Part shown: positions 1-8,106 of the stretch, in pieces | Numbering within the stretch: the stretch's first letter is position 1 | Layout of the letters: the number at the start of each line of letters is the position of its first letter | Assembly: GCF_042657185.1 (NCBI RefSeq) | Contig: NZ_JBHSNN010000032.1 | Direction: 5' to 3' (one strand) | DNA from: Ureibacillus thermophilus | GTDB taxonomy: Bacteria > Bacillota > Bacilli > Bacillales_A > Planococcaceae | DNA: 34,910 nucleotides | The notes under the pieces: model-generated | The model's database searches: none | What the model saw: the letters and a program-made list of their open reading frames with translations, nothing else | Told to the model about the DNA's origin: nothing | Made by a program: the position numbers and the translations under genes

Positions 1-10
1 ATTGGAACAT

Positions 11-95
11 TGCAGGGGTGGCCGAATGGTCTGAGAAGGTGATTTCACCTAACCCTTTGAACCTGATGCAGTTAGCACTGCCGTAGGGAGCAATG
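11..95 (+). promoter_or_regulatory. TPP riboswitch (THI box)
   Basis: The conserved THI-box blocks are present in order: an AGGGGTG start, a CTGAGA block near 30-36, then ACCCTTTGAACCTGATG near 51-69 and the closing GCCGTAGGGAG near 81-91. It lies directly upstream of thiM-thiD-thiE, the expected place for thiamine pyrophosphate feedback control. A terminator hairpin follows, so binding of TPP should stop transcription before thiM. The 5' edge is close to the window start, so the promoter is not in view. Confidence 0.93.
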
Positions 96-121
96 GATGG
101 AACCACATGTTGGTTGTTCAA

Positions 122-158
122 TGCTCTTTTGCGCTGTGCAAAAGGGCATTTTTTATTA
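122..158 (+). terminator. Riboswitch expression-platform terminator
   Basis: An inverted repeat, ATGCTCTTTTGC pairing with GCAAAAGGGCAT, is followed by a T-rich run. It sits between the TPP aptamer and the thiM ribosome binding site, as expected for a transcription-attenuating THI box. Confidence 0.8.
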
Positions 159-180
159 CAAAACCAATGGAAGGGTGGAA

Positions 181-936
181 ATGATGAGTTTATTTAAAAT
201 CCGTCAAAAAAATCCTTTAATTCATTGCATCACAAACGATGTGGTAACGAATTTTACCGCCAATGGACTGCTTGCCATTGGTGCATCTCCAGTAATGTCC
301 GATGAACCATTGGATGTGGAGGACATGACTTCCATTGCCAATGCGTTGTTAATCAACATTGGAACATTAAATAAACATTCCGTTGAAGCTATGTTTTTAG
401 CTGGGAAAAAAGCAAATAAGTTAAACATTCCCGTTGTGCTGGATCCTGTAGGGGCTGGCGCTACAAAATACCGGAAAGAAGTGACGGAAAATCTATTGAA
501 AGAAATAAAATTTGATTTGATTCGCTGCAATGCAGGTGAATTGGCAGCGATTTCAGGAATTCAATGGCAAGCAAAAGGGGTAGATAGCGGGGAAGGAGAG
601 ATGGACATTCTTTCTGTCACAAAGGAAGTGGCTAAAAAGTATAAAACCATTGTCGCGGTTTCAGGAAAAGAAGATATTGTAACAGATGGAGAAAAAGCGG
701 ATTTTGTTTCGGGCGGCCATGAATGGATGACCCAAGTGACAGGAACAGGTTGTTTATTAAGCGCCATTTGTGCAGGTGCATTAAGTTTGGAAGGAGACTC
801 ATTTGAAAATATTTTGAATGTACTCATGGATTATAAAAAAGTGGCGGAGTTTGCTTCGAAAGAAAAATATCTAGGTTCCTTCCAAGTGGAGATATTAAAT
901 GGGTTGCACCAAATTTCAAGAGGTGAAGCAATATGA
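181..936 (+). CDS. thiM: Hydroxyethylthiazole kinase ThiM
   Basis: ThiM phosphorylates the thiazole alcohol hydroxyethylthiazole, a salvage step of thiamine synthesis in the cytosol. The protein is 251 residues, close to family length. It begins with the conserved NPLIHCITNDVVTNFTANG region, has the VLDPVGAGATKYR segment in the middle and the VTGTGCLLSA anion-hole/catalytic motif near the C terminus, where the Cys-containing GTGC block is typical of the ribokinase fold. I chose ATG 181 because GGAAGGGTGG lies just upstream. A longer reading starting at 97 would begin inside the riboswitch and run through the terminator hairpin. The stop overlaps the thiD start (ATGA), so translation is coupled. 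Regulation by TPP is expected from the leader. Confidence 0.95.
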   Translation: MMSLFKIRQKNPLIHCITNDVVTNFTANGLLAIGASPVMSDEPLDVEDMTSIANALLINIGTLNKHSVEAMFLAGKKANKLNIPVVLDPVGAGATKYRKEVTENLLKEIKFDLIRCNAGELAAISGIQWQAKGVDSGEGEMDILSVTKEVAKKYKTIVAVSGKEDIVTDGEKADFVSGGHEWMTQVTGTGCLLSAICAGALSLEGDSFENILNVLMDYKKVAEFASKEKYLGSFQVEILNGLHQISRGEAI

Positions 937-1745
937 ATATCGTTATGACGATAGCTGGTTCAGATAGCGGAGGAGGAGCGGGCATTCAGGCGGACTTAAA
1001 AACATTCCAGGAGCTGGACGTTTTTGGTACATCTGTAATCACCGCATTAACGGCGCAAAACACTTTGGGCGTTCACGGCATTTTTCCTGCAACTCCAGAA
1101 TTTGTCGAGCAGCAATTGAATGCGGTATTGGATGATTTGAAAGTGAAAGCCTTAAAAACAGGAATGTTATTTTCCAAAGAGATCATCGAAAGGATTGCCA
1201 AAAAATTGCGGGAACAACAAATTCAAATCGTTGTGGATCCGGTTATGATTGCAAAAGGGGGACATGCATTATTAAAAGAGGATGCGGTGCAAGCGATGAT
1301 TAAGGAGCTGATTCCCATTGCAACGGTGGTGACCCCGAACATACCGGAAGCCGAAGCAATTACCGGAATGGCAATCGATACAGAAGAAGATATAAAACAG
1401 GCAGCGGAAAAATTATTGAGCATTGGCGTTGGATGTGTCGTAATGAAAGGCGGCCACATGGATGAGCCTACTGCAACGGATCGAATCTATTTCCAAGATG
1501 GTTCAACCTTTCAATTAAAATCAAAAAGAATTCATACAAAACATACCCATGGAACCGGATGCACTTTTTCTGCTGCTATTACCGCCTATTTAGGAAGGGG
1601 CTTTTCAGTAAAAGATTCCATTATCGAGGCTAAAAAATATGTCCAATCGGCTATTGAAAATCCACTTCATATTGGCAACGGCCATGGCCCTACCAACCAT
1701 TTTGCCCATCGCTTTCATAGTGCGGAGGTGGAAGTTATTGAATAG
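933..1745 (+). CDS. thiD: Hydroxymethylpyrimidine/phosphomethylpyrimidine kinase ThiD
   Basis: ThiD phosphorylates hydroxymethylpyrimidine and then its monophosphate to give HMP-PP, the pyrimidine half of thiamine. The 270-residue protein starts with the family signature TIAGSDSGGGAGIQADLKTF, carries VVDPVMIAKGG in the centre and HGTGCTFSAAITAYL near residues 205-220, the ribokinase-family anion hole with its catalytic Asp replaced by the Cys-type motif usual in ThiD. The start overlaps the thiM stop by four bases, and its own end overlaps the thiE start. No oddities were seen. Bacillales often have two ThiD-like kinases (ThiD and PdxK); the placement between thiM and thiE favours ThiD. Confidence 0.95.
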   Translation: MNIVMTIAGSDSGGGAGIQADLKTFQELDVFGTSVITALTAQNTLGVHGIFPATPEFVEQQLNAVLDDLKVKALKTGMLFSKEIIERIAKKLREQQIQIVVDPVMIAKGGHALLKEDAVQAMIKELIPIATVVTPNIPEAEAITGMAIDTEEDIKQAAEKLLSIGVGCVVMKGGHMDEPTATDRIYFQDGSTFQLKSKRIHTKHTHGTGCTFSAAITAYLGRGFSVKDSIIEAKKYVQSAIENPLHIGNGHGPTNHFAHRFHSAEVEVIE

Positions 1746-2367
1746 AAAAGATTTAGCCGTTTATTTCATTATGGGAACAGAGAATTGTAAAAATGAAAAT
1801 CCTTTGCACCTATTGGAAGAGGCATTGCAAGCAGGGATTACTATTTTTCAACTGAGGGAGAAAGGAAAGCAACCTTTAGTAGGCAAAGAGTTGGAACAAT
1901 TTGCAATGAAATGCAAAGCTCTATGCAAGCAGTATCAAGTTCCTTTTATCATTAATGATGATGTGGACCTTGCCTTAAAAATCGATGCAGATGGCGTGCA
2001 TGTGGGACAGGATGATGCCCCTCTTCAAGAAATCCGGAAAAAGTTTCAAGGAAAAATTATCGGGGTTTCCGTTCATAATGAAGAAGAAATGATGAATGCA
2101 GTTAAATGGGGGGCAGATTATGTAGGGATTGGCCCTATATATGAAACCAAATCAAAGCCGGATGCCAAAAAGCCTGAAGGAGTAACTTTTTTAAAAAAGG
2201 CGCGCAATATGTATCCGGATTTTCCCATTGTTGCAATCGGCGGGATTACACCGATGAACGCAAAAGAAGTGTTAGAATCGGGGGCAGATGGGGTAGCGGT
2301 TATTTCTGCTATTTGCGACAGCGGAAATCGAAAAGAAACTGTACAACTTTTAAAAGGTTTAAATTAA
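1738..2367 (+). CDS. thiE: Thiamine-phosphate synthase ThiE
   Basis: ThiE joins HMP-PP and thiazole phosphate to give thiamine phosphate. The protein is about 209 residues, normal for the family. Visible family features are QLREKG near residues 37-42, PFIINDDVDLALKIDADGVHVGQDD in the centre, VGIGPIYETKSK and the phosphate-binding VAIGGITPMNAKEVLESGADGVAVISAI at the end. The TTG at 1738 is preferred because GGAGGTGG lies at 1724-1731 at good spacing and the protein then has family length. Upstream ATG codons in this frame lie within thiD. It overlaps the end of thiD by eight bases, completing a coupled three-gene salvage operon controlled by the TPP riboswitch. Confidence 0.94.
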   Translation: MNRKDLAVYFIMGTENCKNENPLHLLEEALQAGITIFQLREKGKQPLVGKELEQFAMKCKALCKQYQVPFIINDDVDLALKIDADGVHVGQDDAPLQEIRKKFQGKIIGVSVHNEEEMMNAVKWGADYVGIGPIYETKSKPDAKKPEGVTFLKKARNMYPDFPIVAIGGITPMNAKEVLESGADGVAVISAICDSGNRKETVQLLKGLN

Positions 2368-2381
2368 TAGAAAAAAAGGAA

Positions 2382-2410
2382 TTTACATAAAACTAAATTT
2401 CGATTATAAT
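2382..2410 (+). promoter_or_regulatory. Putative SigA promoter for the antiporter leader
   Basis: TTTACA at 2382-2387 and a perfect TATAAT at 2405-2410 are separated by 17 bases. Transcription should start near 2417, only about 25 bases before a strong terminator hairpin. Confidence 0.72.
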
Positions 2411-2440
2411 AGATTTCGTAATTGAATTAGGAAGCGGAAA

Positions 2441-2481
2441 CATGGTGGAGTCTGTCAAATTGGCTCCACCATGTCTTTTTT
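2441..2481 (+). terminator. Rho-independent terminator between thiE and the antiporter gene
   Basis: CATGGTGGAG at 2441-2450 pairs perfectly with CTCCACCATG at 2464-2473, followed by T-rich sequence. It ends the thi operon, but it also lies downstream of the promoter at 2382-2410, so it may attenuate the antiporter transcript. A weaker outer pairing, GGAAGC near 2431 with GCTTCC near 2486, encloses it. Confidence 0.88.
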
Positions 2482-2523
2482 TGGGCTTCCATACAGAAAT
2501 CTAACAACAGGGGGGAACAAAAG

Positions 2524-3684
2524 GTGGATGTATTTGATTTTATCTTGCAAATTGTACTCGTTTTGTTCGTTGCTAAAATAGCAGGGCAAATCAGTCTCCG
2601 CTTTGGTCAACCATCCGTCTTAGGTAAAATTATTGCAGGGATTATTTTAGGTCCTGCAGTTCTTGGTTGGATTGAACAAACAGAACTCATTCATGTTTTT
2701 AGTGAAATCGGCGTGCTATTGCTGATGTTTTTAGCCGGACTGGAAACAGATTTGGAAAGTTTAGGGAAAAATGCGAAAGCTGCAACCCTTGTTGCCGTCT
2801 TAGGAGTCATTATGCCAATTCTCATGGGATGGGCGGCTTCTCCTATTTTCCATATTCCAACTTCTGAAGGCGTATTTATAGGGCTGTTGCTCGCTGCAAC
2901 TAGCGTAAGTATTTCAGTGCAAACATTAAGAGAAATTGGTTGGTTGAATAGCCGTGAAGGTGCTACATTGCTTGGGGCAGCTGTATTAGACGATGTGATT
3001 GTTGTCATTCTCATCGCTGTCGCCATCGGGTTCTTCATGGGAGCAGAAACAAATATAGCTTGGGTCATTGCACAGCAAGTAATCTTCTTTATTATTATTT
3101 ACTTTGTTGGCCGTTATATTGTTCCAAAATTCATACATCTTTTTGAAGGAATGTTAGTAACGGAATCAATCGTAACGGCTGGATTGATTTTACTATTTGC
3201 CGCAGCGTATTTTGCTGATTTCCTTGGTGTATCAGGCATTATCGGAACTTATTTTATGGGGGTTGCCATCAGCAGAACAAAATATGCAAAAGAAATTGAA
3301 CATGGCATATCGCCAATTGCTTATGGTATTTTTGTGCCGTTCTTCTTTATAAACATCGGTTTGCCAATGAGCTTTGATGGCTTAGGCAGTCAGATTGGAT
3401 TTATTATGGCATTCTCATTGATAGCGATCCTTTCAAAATTCATCGGCTGTGGACTTGGAGCGAAAGTTGGCGGATTTGGATGGAAGTCTTCCGCTGGGAT
3501 TGGAGCTGGCATGATTTCCCGGGGCGAAGTGGCCTTAATTTTAGCTTCCATTGGTTTAACCGGCGGCATTTTATCCCATGAATTTTATGGTGCTATGATT
3601 GTCGTCATTATTGTTACTACTTTAGTAACTCCACCTTTACTGAAGCTCATTTTCGGTAAACGACATGATGAGCAAGTATCGTAA
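2524..3684 (+). CDS. CPA2-family cation/proton antiporter (NapA/KefB type)
   Basis: This 386-residue integral membrane protein has about twelve hydrophobic segments and no C-terminal nucleotide-binding (KTN) domain. The core LAATSVSISVQTLREIG (about 124-139) followed by GAAVLDDVIVVILIAVAIG (Asp156-Asp157) is the unwound-helix and ion-binding region of the cation:proton antiporter-2 family. GISPIAYGIFVPFFFINIGL and MISRGEVALILASIGL near the C terminus are also typical. It should exchange Na+ or K+ for H+ across the cytoplasmic membrane; the ion cannot be told from sequence. The GTG start has GGGGGG at 2511-2516 upstream. The gene appears to be transcribed alone from the promoter at 2382, through a leader with a terminator. 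The palindromic element at 3697 supplies a terminator downstream. Confidence 0.88.
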   Translation: MDVFDFILQIVLVLFVAKIAGQISLRFGQPSVLGKIIAGIILGPAVLGWIEQTELIHVFSEIGVLLLMFLAGLETDLESLGKNAKAATLVAVLGVIMPILMGWAASPIFHIPTSEGVFIGLLLAATSVSISVQTLREIGWLNSREGATLLGAAVLDDVIVVILIAVAIGFFMGAETNIAWVIAQQVIFFIIIYFVGRYIVPKFIHLFEGMLVTESIVTAGLILLFAAAYFADFLGVSGIIGTYFMGVAISRTKYAKEIEHGISPIAYGIFVPFFFINIGLPMSFDGLGSQIGFIMAFSLIAILSKFIGCGLGAKVGGFGWKSSAGIGAGMISRGEVALILASIGLTGGILSHEFYGAMIVVIIVTTLVTPPLLKLIFGKRHDEQVS

Positions 3685-3696
3685 ACAATAAAAAAA

Positions 3697-3965
3697 GAGG
3701 TTGGGACAAATCTAAAAAAACATCATTTTCTCCAAGGAGAAAATGATGTTTTTTTGATATGTTATTAAAATTGATTTCCGTTCCGGGGACGCTTTCCGCG
3801 GGCCCGGCTCGAGCCTCCTCGGAGCTCATTGCTTCGCTCCTGCGGTGTCTCGAGAGGGCTCGTCGCAGGAGTCGCCCCGTCACTTCAATCAATTTTTAGT
3901 TATATCAAATATTTATCAAAATCCTTTCAACTACCCCTTTAATTTTTTGTTTATGTCCCAGCCTC
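3697..3965 (-). repeat. 269-bp palindromic MITE-like element, copy A
   Basis: This copy is the reverse complement of 12685-12953, with the same length and apparently a single base difference. Its ends are imperfect inverted repeats (GAGGCTGGGACA and GAGGTTGGGACA). It contains a perfect terminator-like hairpin at 3714-3755 and a GC-rich core with nested palindromes such as CTCCTGCG/CGCAGGAG, in sharp contrast to the AT-rich surroundings. Similar GC-rich palindromic repeats are common between genes in Bacillaceae from general knowledge. It encodes no credible protein, although an open frame of about 80 codons crosses it. It lies between two convergent genes and probably terminates both. Confidence 0.88.
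3714..3755. terminator. Bidirectional terminator inside repeat copy A
   Basis: Seven A residues, CATCATTTTCTCC, a two-base centre, GGAGAAAATGATG and seven T residues form an essentially perfect hairpin with an A/T run on both sides. It can terminate the antiporter gene on the plus strand and the chemoreceptor gene on the minus strand. Confidence 0.85.
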
Positions 3966-3974
3966 TTTTTAATA

Positions 3975-5969
3975 TTATTGGATTTTAAATTTGCTTATTG
4001 TTTTCGATAATTCTGCACTTAATTGATTCAACTCTTCTGAAGCCTCAGCGACAGATTGGATAGCTGTTAACTGCTCGTCGCTTGCCGCACTTACTTCCTC
4101 GCAGGATGCAGCTGTTGTTTGCGCAGTCTCGGACATTTCTTCAATTGTTTTCACAACACGGTCTTTATATTTAATAATGCTATCAATCTCTTCAGTAACT
4201 GTTTTAAACGTATTTTCCATATTTAGAATCATCGTGGATAAATTTTTAAATAGCTTTCCTGTGTCTTCCACGACCTTTTCTTGTTCTTTGAATGTATCTT
4301 GCATTTCATTCATATCATTGACAACTACTTTTGCTTCATCCTGCAATTTCAGGATGGTCGATTTGACATGCTCTGTAGCTTTTGCTGATTGTTCCGCCAG
4401 CTTGCGGACTTCTTCAGCCACCACTGCAAATCCTTTGCCATGCTCTCCTGCCCGGGCAGCTTCAATACTTGCATTTAAAGCCAGCAAGTTTGTTTGCGCG
4501 GAAATTTCGGAGATAGAATCTATTACGAATTCAATCGCATGAATTTTTTCTTCCAAAGAAGCGATGGAACGGGCCATATTCAATAATTCTTCTTTAGAAT
4601 TTGTAAAGGAACTTAATAAATTGTTCATTTTTTCTTGACCTTCATGATTTATGCTGTGTGCTTCATTGGTAATCCCTTTGAGCGCTTTTGACTGTTCCGT
4701 CATATCATTGATTTTATCTGCAAGTTTTGTAGAAGATACTGTGACTTGGTCTGCATTTTCGCTTGATTTTGTAGCGCCGATGGCTATTTCCCTCACCGCT
4801 TTTGCAACTTCACTGCTGGAAGCGTTCGTTTCTTCCGCAAGGGCGCTTAAATGATGGGAGCGGTCTTCAACTTGTTTGGAAGAAGATTGCACAACTCCTA
4901 TGATTTTCTTCATTTCAACAATCATTTTATTGAAATGCTGCGCCAATTCACCGATTTCATCTTTTCTCCTTGTATCAATATGTACAGTTAAATCACCATG
5001 GGCTACTTGTTCCATGGAAGAACTTAACGAATGAATCGGCTGCATCATTTTTGTAATAGTGAAATAGAATATGATAAATGTTGCTAATAGTATGATCAGA
5101 GCAAAAATAATAATCATATTTTGAATATCATGGGCAGTTCCATGTAATTGATTTAGATTGTAGACTGCGCCAACTGTCCAACCTAATGATGGGATTTTTT
5201 CATAAACAATGACAGATTTTTCATCACCGATTGTCGTTTTTAAAACATTTTTCTCATTTTGATCATTCAACATTTTTTTCACATATTCGAAATTGCTTAA
5301 ATCTCCCCCGGATTGGGTTGGATGGACAATTGCTAGTCCAGATGAATCCAATATGATTGGATATCCATCATAGCCCAAATCTATTTTTGAAATTTCCTCA
5401 GTTAAACTAGTTAATAAAATGTCAACTCCAAGTACCCCTAAAATGTTATTTCCTTCCATTACAGCTTTTGAGCCGGATATCGTATATTCCCCGGATTGGG
5501 CATCTATGTATGGTGGAGACCAAAATACTTCATCCGGATTTTTCATAGCTTCTGTATACCATGCACGGGAATGAACATCTAACTCAAATATTTCATCAAA
5601 ATGTGGTTCAATAATTATCTTATTGCTGTCAGTGAAATAAATATTTGCGGATGAATCATAGATGTTCATATACCTTTTTAAATGTTGGCGGAATGCTTGA
5701 TCGCCTTCATCATTAAAAGAGGTAGAATTATAATAATAATCTTTTACAGGTTGATCTGAGGCCATTTCCAGAATACTTTTTTCATAGCCATCAATGAAAT
5801 TTGAAATTGAATTTGTTAATTCACTGACCAAATTATTACTCTGATCTATCACAGATTCTTCGGTTTTCGAAGAGATGATGATGGAACTTGCAGTAGAGAG
5901 GGCACCAAGTCCTAGTACAATGATAAGGAGCGCTGCCCCGATAATTTTCCATCGTATGGAAATTTTCAT
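3975..5969 (-). CDS. Membrane methyl-accepting chemotaxis protein with dCache sensor
   Basis: The 664-residue chemoreceptor has an N-terminal membrane segment (about 10-33), an extracellular double-Cache sensor, a second membrane segment (about 284-306), HAMP (about 307-360) and a cytoplasmic signalling domain. The sensor contains SRAWYTEAM followed by WSPPYIDAQSGEYTISGS and later GVLGVDI. This RxWY-plus-Asp arrangement is known from dCache domains that bind amino acids, but the family's conserved Tyr a few residues earlier is not obvious, so the ligand remains open. The kinase-control hairpin is clear near 485-525 (EISAQTNLLALNASIEAARAG then HGKGFAVVAEEVRKLAEQS). It lacks a C-terminal receptor-tethering pentapeptide. 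GGGGGG precedes the start. It appears monocistronic and ends nine bases from repeat copy A. Confidence 0.93.
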   Translation of the reverse strand: MKISIRWKIIGAALLIIVLGLGALSTASSIIISSKTEESVIDQSNNLVSELTNSISNFIDGYEKSILEMASDQPVKDYYYNSTSFNDEGDQAFRQHLKRYMNIYDSSANIYFTDSNKIIIEPHFDEIFELDVHSRAWYTEAMKNPDEVFWSPPYIDAQSGEYTISGSKAVMEGNNILGVLGVDILLTSLTEEISKIDLGYDGYPIILDSSGLAIVHPTQSGGDLSNFEYVKKMLNDQNEKNVLKTTIGDEKSVIVYEKIPSLGWTVGAVYNLNQLHGTAHDIQNMIIIFALIILLATFIIFYFTITKMMQPIHSLSSSMEQVAHGDLTVHIDTRRKDEIGELAQHFNKMIVEMKKIIGVVQSSSKQVEDRSHHLSALAEETNASSSEVAKAVREIAIGATKSSENADQVTVSSTKLADKINDMTEQSKALKGITNEAHSINHEGQEKMNNLLSSFTNSKEELLNMARSIASLEEKIHAIEFVIDSISEISAQTNLLALNASIEAARAGEHGKGFAVVAEEVRKLAEQSAKATEHVKSTILKLQDEAKVVVNDMNEMQDTFKEQEKVVEDTGKLFKNLSTMILNMENTFKTVTEEIDSIIKYKDRVVKTIEEMSETAQTTAASCEEVSAASDEQLTAIQSVAEASEELNQLSAELSKTISKFKIQ

Positions 5970-6007
5970 TTTATACCCCCCACTATATTTTATACAACAA
6001 TATTTTT

Positions 6008-6036
6008 ATAATAGTAAAAAAAATTTTTCATGTCTA
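6008..6036 (-). promoter_or_regulatory. Possible promoter for the chemoreceptor gene
   Basis: Read on the minus strand, TAGACA and TATTAT are separated by 17 bases, about 40 bases upstream of the start. The region is very AT-rich, so chance matches are likely. I saw no clear SigD consensus. Confidence 0.35.
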
Positions 6037-6350
6037 TTTTTTTAGTAATTTCAAATATTTTAAATAAAAAAAGACTGATAAGTTTTTCGCAATATTATTT
6101 ATGTAATTTTTCATTGTTATTATGGAATATTTTTTAGGGGGAATCAAAATGATATTAATATTAACAAAAGTTTATAAATAAAGATTTTTATGTTTGTCAC
6201 AATAATCTGTTTTTTGTTAAGTGGATGGCAATGCGAATGAAAACAAATCATGGTAATTTTCGCATATAGGAATTGTATTTATTGTTTTAATTTGGTACAT
6301 TATATTAGAAACAAATATTCGTTTACAAAACAAAGTGTCTCTTAACTGAA
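6037..6350. other. Intergenic region between chemoreceptor and proS leader
   Basis: This AT-rich stretch lies between divergent genes. A ten-codon frame with a good ribosome binding site occurs at 6149-6181, but it has no other support. No convincing hairpin or gene is visible until the proS leader. Confidence 0.5.
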
Positions 6351-6484
6351 ACATATAGCATTCGCTGAGTGCTATATCGCCACCTGGAGAACTTGAATGG
6401 GATAGAAGAATGTCGAATTTTTGGTGGTAACACGACTATTCAGCGTAAAGGCGTCCAATCTAGAGGGCATCTTTACGCTATTTT
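6351..6484 (+). promoter_or_regulatory. proS leader, degenerate T-box-like attenuator
   Basis: GGTGGTAACACG at about 6423-6434 matches the T-box core GGTGGNACCGCG at all but two positions. It contains TGGT, which could pair with the ACCA end of an uncharged tRNA. A terminator hairpin follows immediately, the usual T-box layout, and the downstream gene is a tRNA synthetase, a classic T-box target. Upstream, ATATAGCA and TGCTATAT (about 6355-6380) form a stem that could belong to stem I, followed by CGCCACCTGG, which includes proline codons. I could not assign a convincing specifier loop, so the call rests on the T-box motif and context. Confidence 0.6.
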
Positions 6485-6485
6485 G
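6440..6485 (+). terminator. Attenuator terminator before proS
   Basis: AGCGTAAAG at about 6440-6448 pairs with CTTTACGCT at about 6471-6479, with a short inner pairing, and is followed by ATTTTGTT. It lies upstream of the proS ribosome binding site, so it is an attenuator rather than the end of a gene. Confidence 0.8.
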
Positions 6486-6502
6486 TTGCAAGGAGGATGA
6501 AT

Positions 6503-7942
6503 ATGTCACAACAACAAACAAATGATTTTACAAAATGGTACATTGAAACGATTCAAAAAGCGGATTTAATGGATTACACGCCGGTGCGCGGTTGTATCGC
6601 TTTTAAGCCAGATGGATATGAATTATGGGAACACATTCAAGCAGAAATGGATAGACGTTTTAAAGAAACGGGACATCGAAACGCTTATTTCCCAATGCTC
6701 ATCCCAGAATCTTTCTTCCAAAAAGAAAAAGAGCACGTAGAAGGATTTTCACCTGAACTCCCATGGGTGACAGAAGCTGCGGGAGAAAAGCTGGAAGAGC
6801 GTCTAGCCCTTCGTCCAACTTCTGAAACAATGATTGGCTATTTATATTCCAACTGGATTAAATCTTACCGTGATCTTCCAGTACTCATTAACCAATGGGC
6901 AAATGTGTTCCGTTGGGAAAAGAAAACATTGCCGTTCATCCGCACTTCCGAGTTTTTGTGGCAAGAAGGTCATACGGCCCATGAAAATGAAGAAGATGCT
7001 CGCAAAGAAACAATGCAAATGCTAAATATTTATAAAGAAGTGGTGGAAAACGTATTAGCGATTCCGGTATATGACGGACAAAAAACGCCTTCTGAACGTT
7101 TTGCCGGTGCGGTAGATACGTACTCGATCGAAGCGATGATGAAAGACGGAAAAGCTGTCCAAGCTGGAACAAGCCACTATTTAGGCACAAAATTTGCCGA
7201 AGCTTTCAATATTAAATATTTGAACCGCGAAAACAAACACGTATATGTTCATACAACTTCTTGGGGAACTTCTACTCGTTTAATTGGTTCCGTGATTATG
7301 GTGCATGGAGATGAAAAAGGATTAGTATTGCCGCCAAAAATTGCACCAACTCAAGTGATTTTAATTCCTGTTGGTCCATGGAAGAAAACACCTGCCATCT
7401 TAGAAAAATTGGAAGAAATCCATAAAGCATTGAAAGAAAAAGGCATTCGCACACGCATTGACGATTCCGACCAATCACCAGGATTTAAATTTAATGAGTG
7501 GGAGTTAAAAGGCGTACCAGTTCGCATTGAACTTGGACCACGCGATTTAGAAAACAATCAAGTTATTTTGAAAGCCCGCGATGAAGATGAAAAAATCTCT
7601 GTTTCCATTGAATCTGTTGTAGAAGCGGTGGAAAAAGAATTAGAAACAATGCAAAAACGGCTTTATGAAAAAGCAAAAGCATTCCGCGATGCAAACTCTC
7701 ATACGGATATTGATACATTAGACCAATTAAAAGAACATATCGCAAATTCCGAGAAAAACGGTACAATTCCTGGCTGGATTCTTGGCGGTTGGTGCGGCGA
7801 CGATGCTTGTGAAGCGAAAGTGAAAGAAGAAACAAAATTCACTTCCCGCAATATTCCGTTTAATCCGCCAACAACGAAACATACTTGCATTACTTGCGGA
7901 AAAGAAGCAAAACATACTGTTTGGTTCGGTAGAGCATATTAA
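6503..7942 (+). CDS. proS: Prolyl-tRNA synthetase, short (archaeal/eukaryotic-like) type
   Basis: ProRS charges tRNA-Pro with proline in the cytosol. At 479 residues and without the large editing insertion of the common bacterial enzyme, this belongs to the archaeal/eukaryotic-like class, which some Bacillales carry in addition to or instead of the longer form. Class II landmarks are visible: RPTSET at about 104-109 and motif 2, RTSEFLWQEGHTAH, at 147-160, followed by the HGDEKGLVLPP region and the anticodon-binding domain. The C-terminal extension has GWCGDDACE and CITCGKEAKH, a probable zinc site, ending in WFGRAY. I chose ATG 6503 because AGGAGG ends six bases before it; the ATG at 6497 directly abuts that site. 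The leader suggests control by uncharged tRNA. Confidence 0.95.
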   Translation: MSQQQTNDFTKWYIETIQKADLMDYTPVRGCIAFKPDGYELWEHIQAEMDRRFKETGHRNAYFPMLIPESFFQKEKEHVEGFSPELPWVTEAAGEKLEERLALRPTSETMIGYLYSNWIKSYRDLPVLINQWANVFRWEKKTLPFIRTSEFLWQEGHTAHENEEDARKETMQMLNIYKEVVENVLAIPVYDGQKTPSERFAGAVDTYSIEAMMKDGKAVQAGTSHYLGTKFAEAFNIKYLNRENKHVYVHTTSWGTSTRLIGSVIMVHGDEKGLVLPPKIAPTQVILIPVGPWKKTPAILEKLEEIHKALKEKGIRTRIDDSDQSPGFKFNEWELKGVPVRIELGPRDLENNQVILKARDEDEKISVSIESVVEAVEKELETMQKRLYEKAKAFRDANSHTDIDTLDQLKEHIANSEKNGTIPGWILGGWCGDDACEAKVKEETKFTSRNIPFNPPTTKHTCITCGKEAKHTVWFGRAY

Positions 7943-7952
7943 TTTTCAGTTA

Positions 7953-7995
7953 CAAAAAGGCTGTTGAGATTCATTTTCTCAAACAGTCTTTTTAT
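7953..7995 (+). terminator. Rho-independent terminator of proS
   Basis: AAAAGGCTGTTGAGA and TCTCAAACAGTCTTTTT form a hairpin with a T run directly after the proS stop codon. Confidence 0.85.
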
Positions 7996-8066
7996 TTTAT
8001 AGGTGCAGAGATATTTAAAATAATTGATAAAAGACAAAAAATGAAAAAGAAAAAATATGTAAAAAA

Positions 8067-8075
8067 TGGTATAAT
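8067..8075 (+). promoter_or_regulatory. Extended -10 promoter of the soluble chemoreceptor gene
   Basis: TGGTATAAT is a TGn-extended, perfect -10 element about 25 bases upstream of the ribosome binding site. The -35 region is poor. It lies inside a longer open frame starting at 8041, which argues for the shorter start at 8107. Confidence 0.6.
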
Positions 8076-8106
8076 ATCTTTTAGTAATTTTAAAAGGGGG
8101 TTGCTT

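Noticed and set aside
11..60. Resemblance to a tRNA 5' half (GGGGTGGCCGAATGGTCTGAGAAGG)-like segment
   Set aside because: It superficially looks like a tRNA-Leu or tRNA-Ser start, but the following bases fit the THI box and not an anticodon and T arm.
97..180. Longer N terminus for ThiM starting at 97
   Set aside because: It would translate the riboswitch end and its terminator hairpin; ATG 181 has the ribosome binding site and matches the family start.
3647..3892. Open frame of about 80 codons across repeat copy A, repeated at 12758-12997
   Set aside because: The same frame appears in both repeat copies only because the DNA is repeated; it has no ribosome binding site and is interrupted by terminator sequence.
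6149..6181. Ten-codon frame with AGGGGG upstream
   Set aside because: Too short and of no recognisable type; a chance match in AT-rich DNA is likely.
8041..8106. N-terminal extension of the soluble chemoreceptor
   Set aside because: The extended -10 promoter lies within it, and the start at 8107 has the ribosome binding site.
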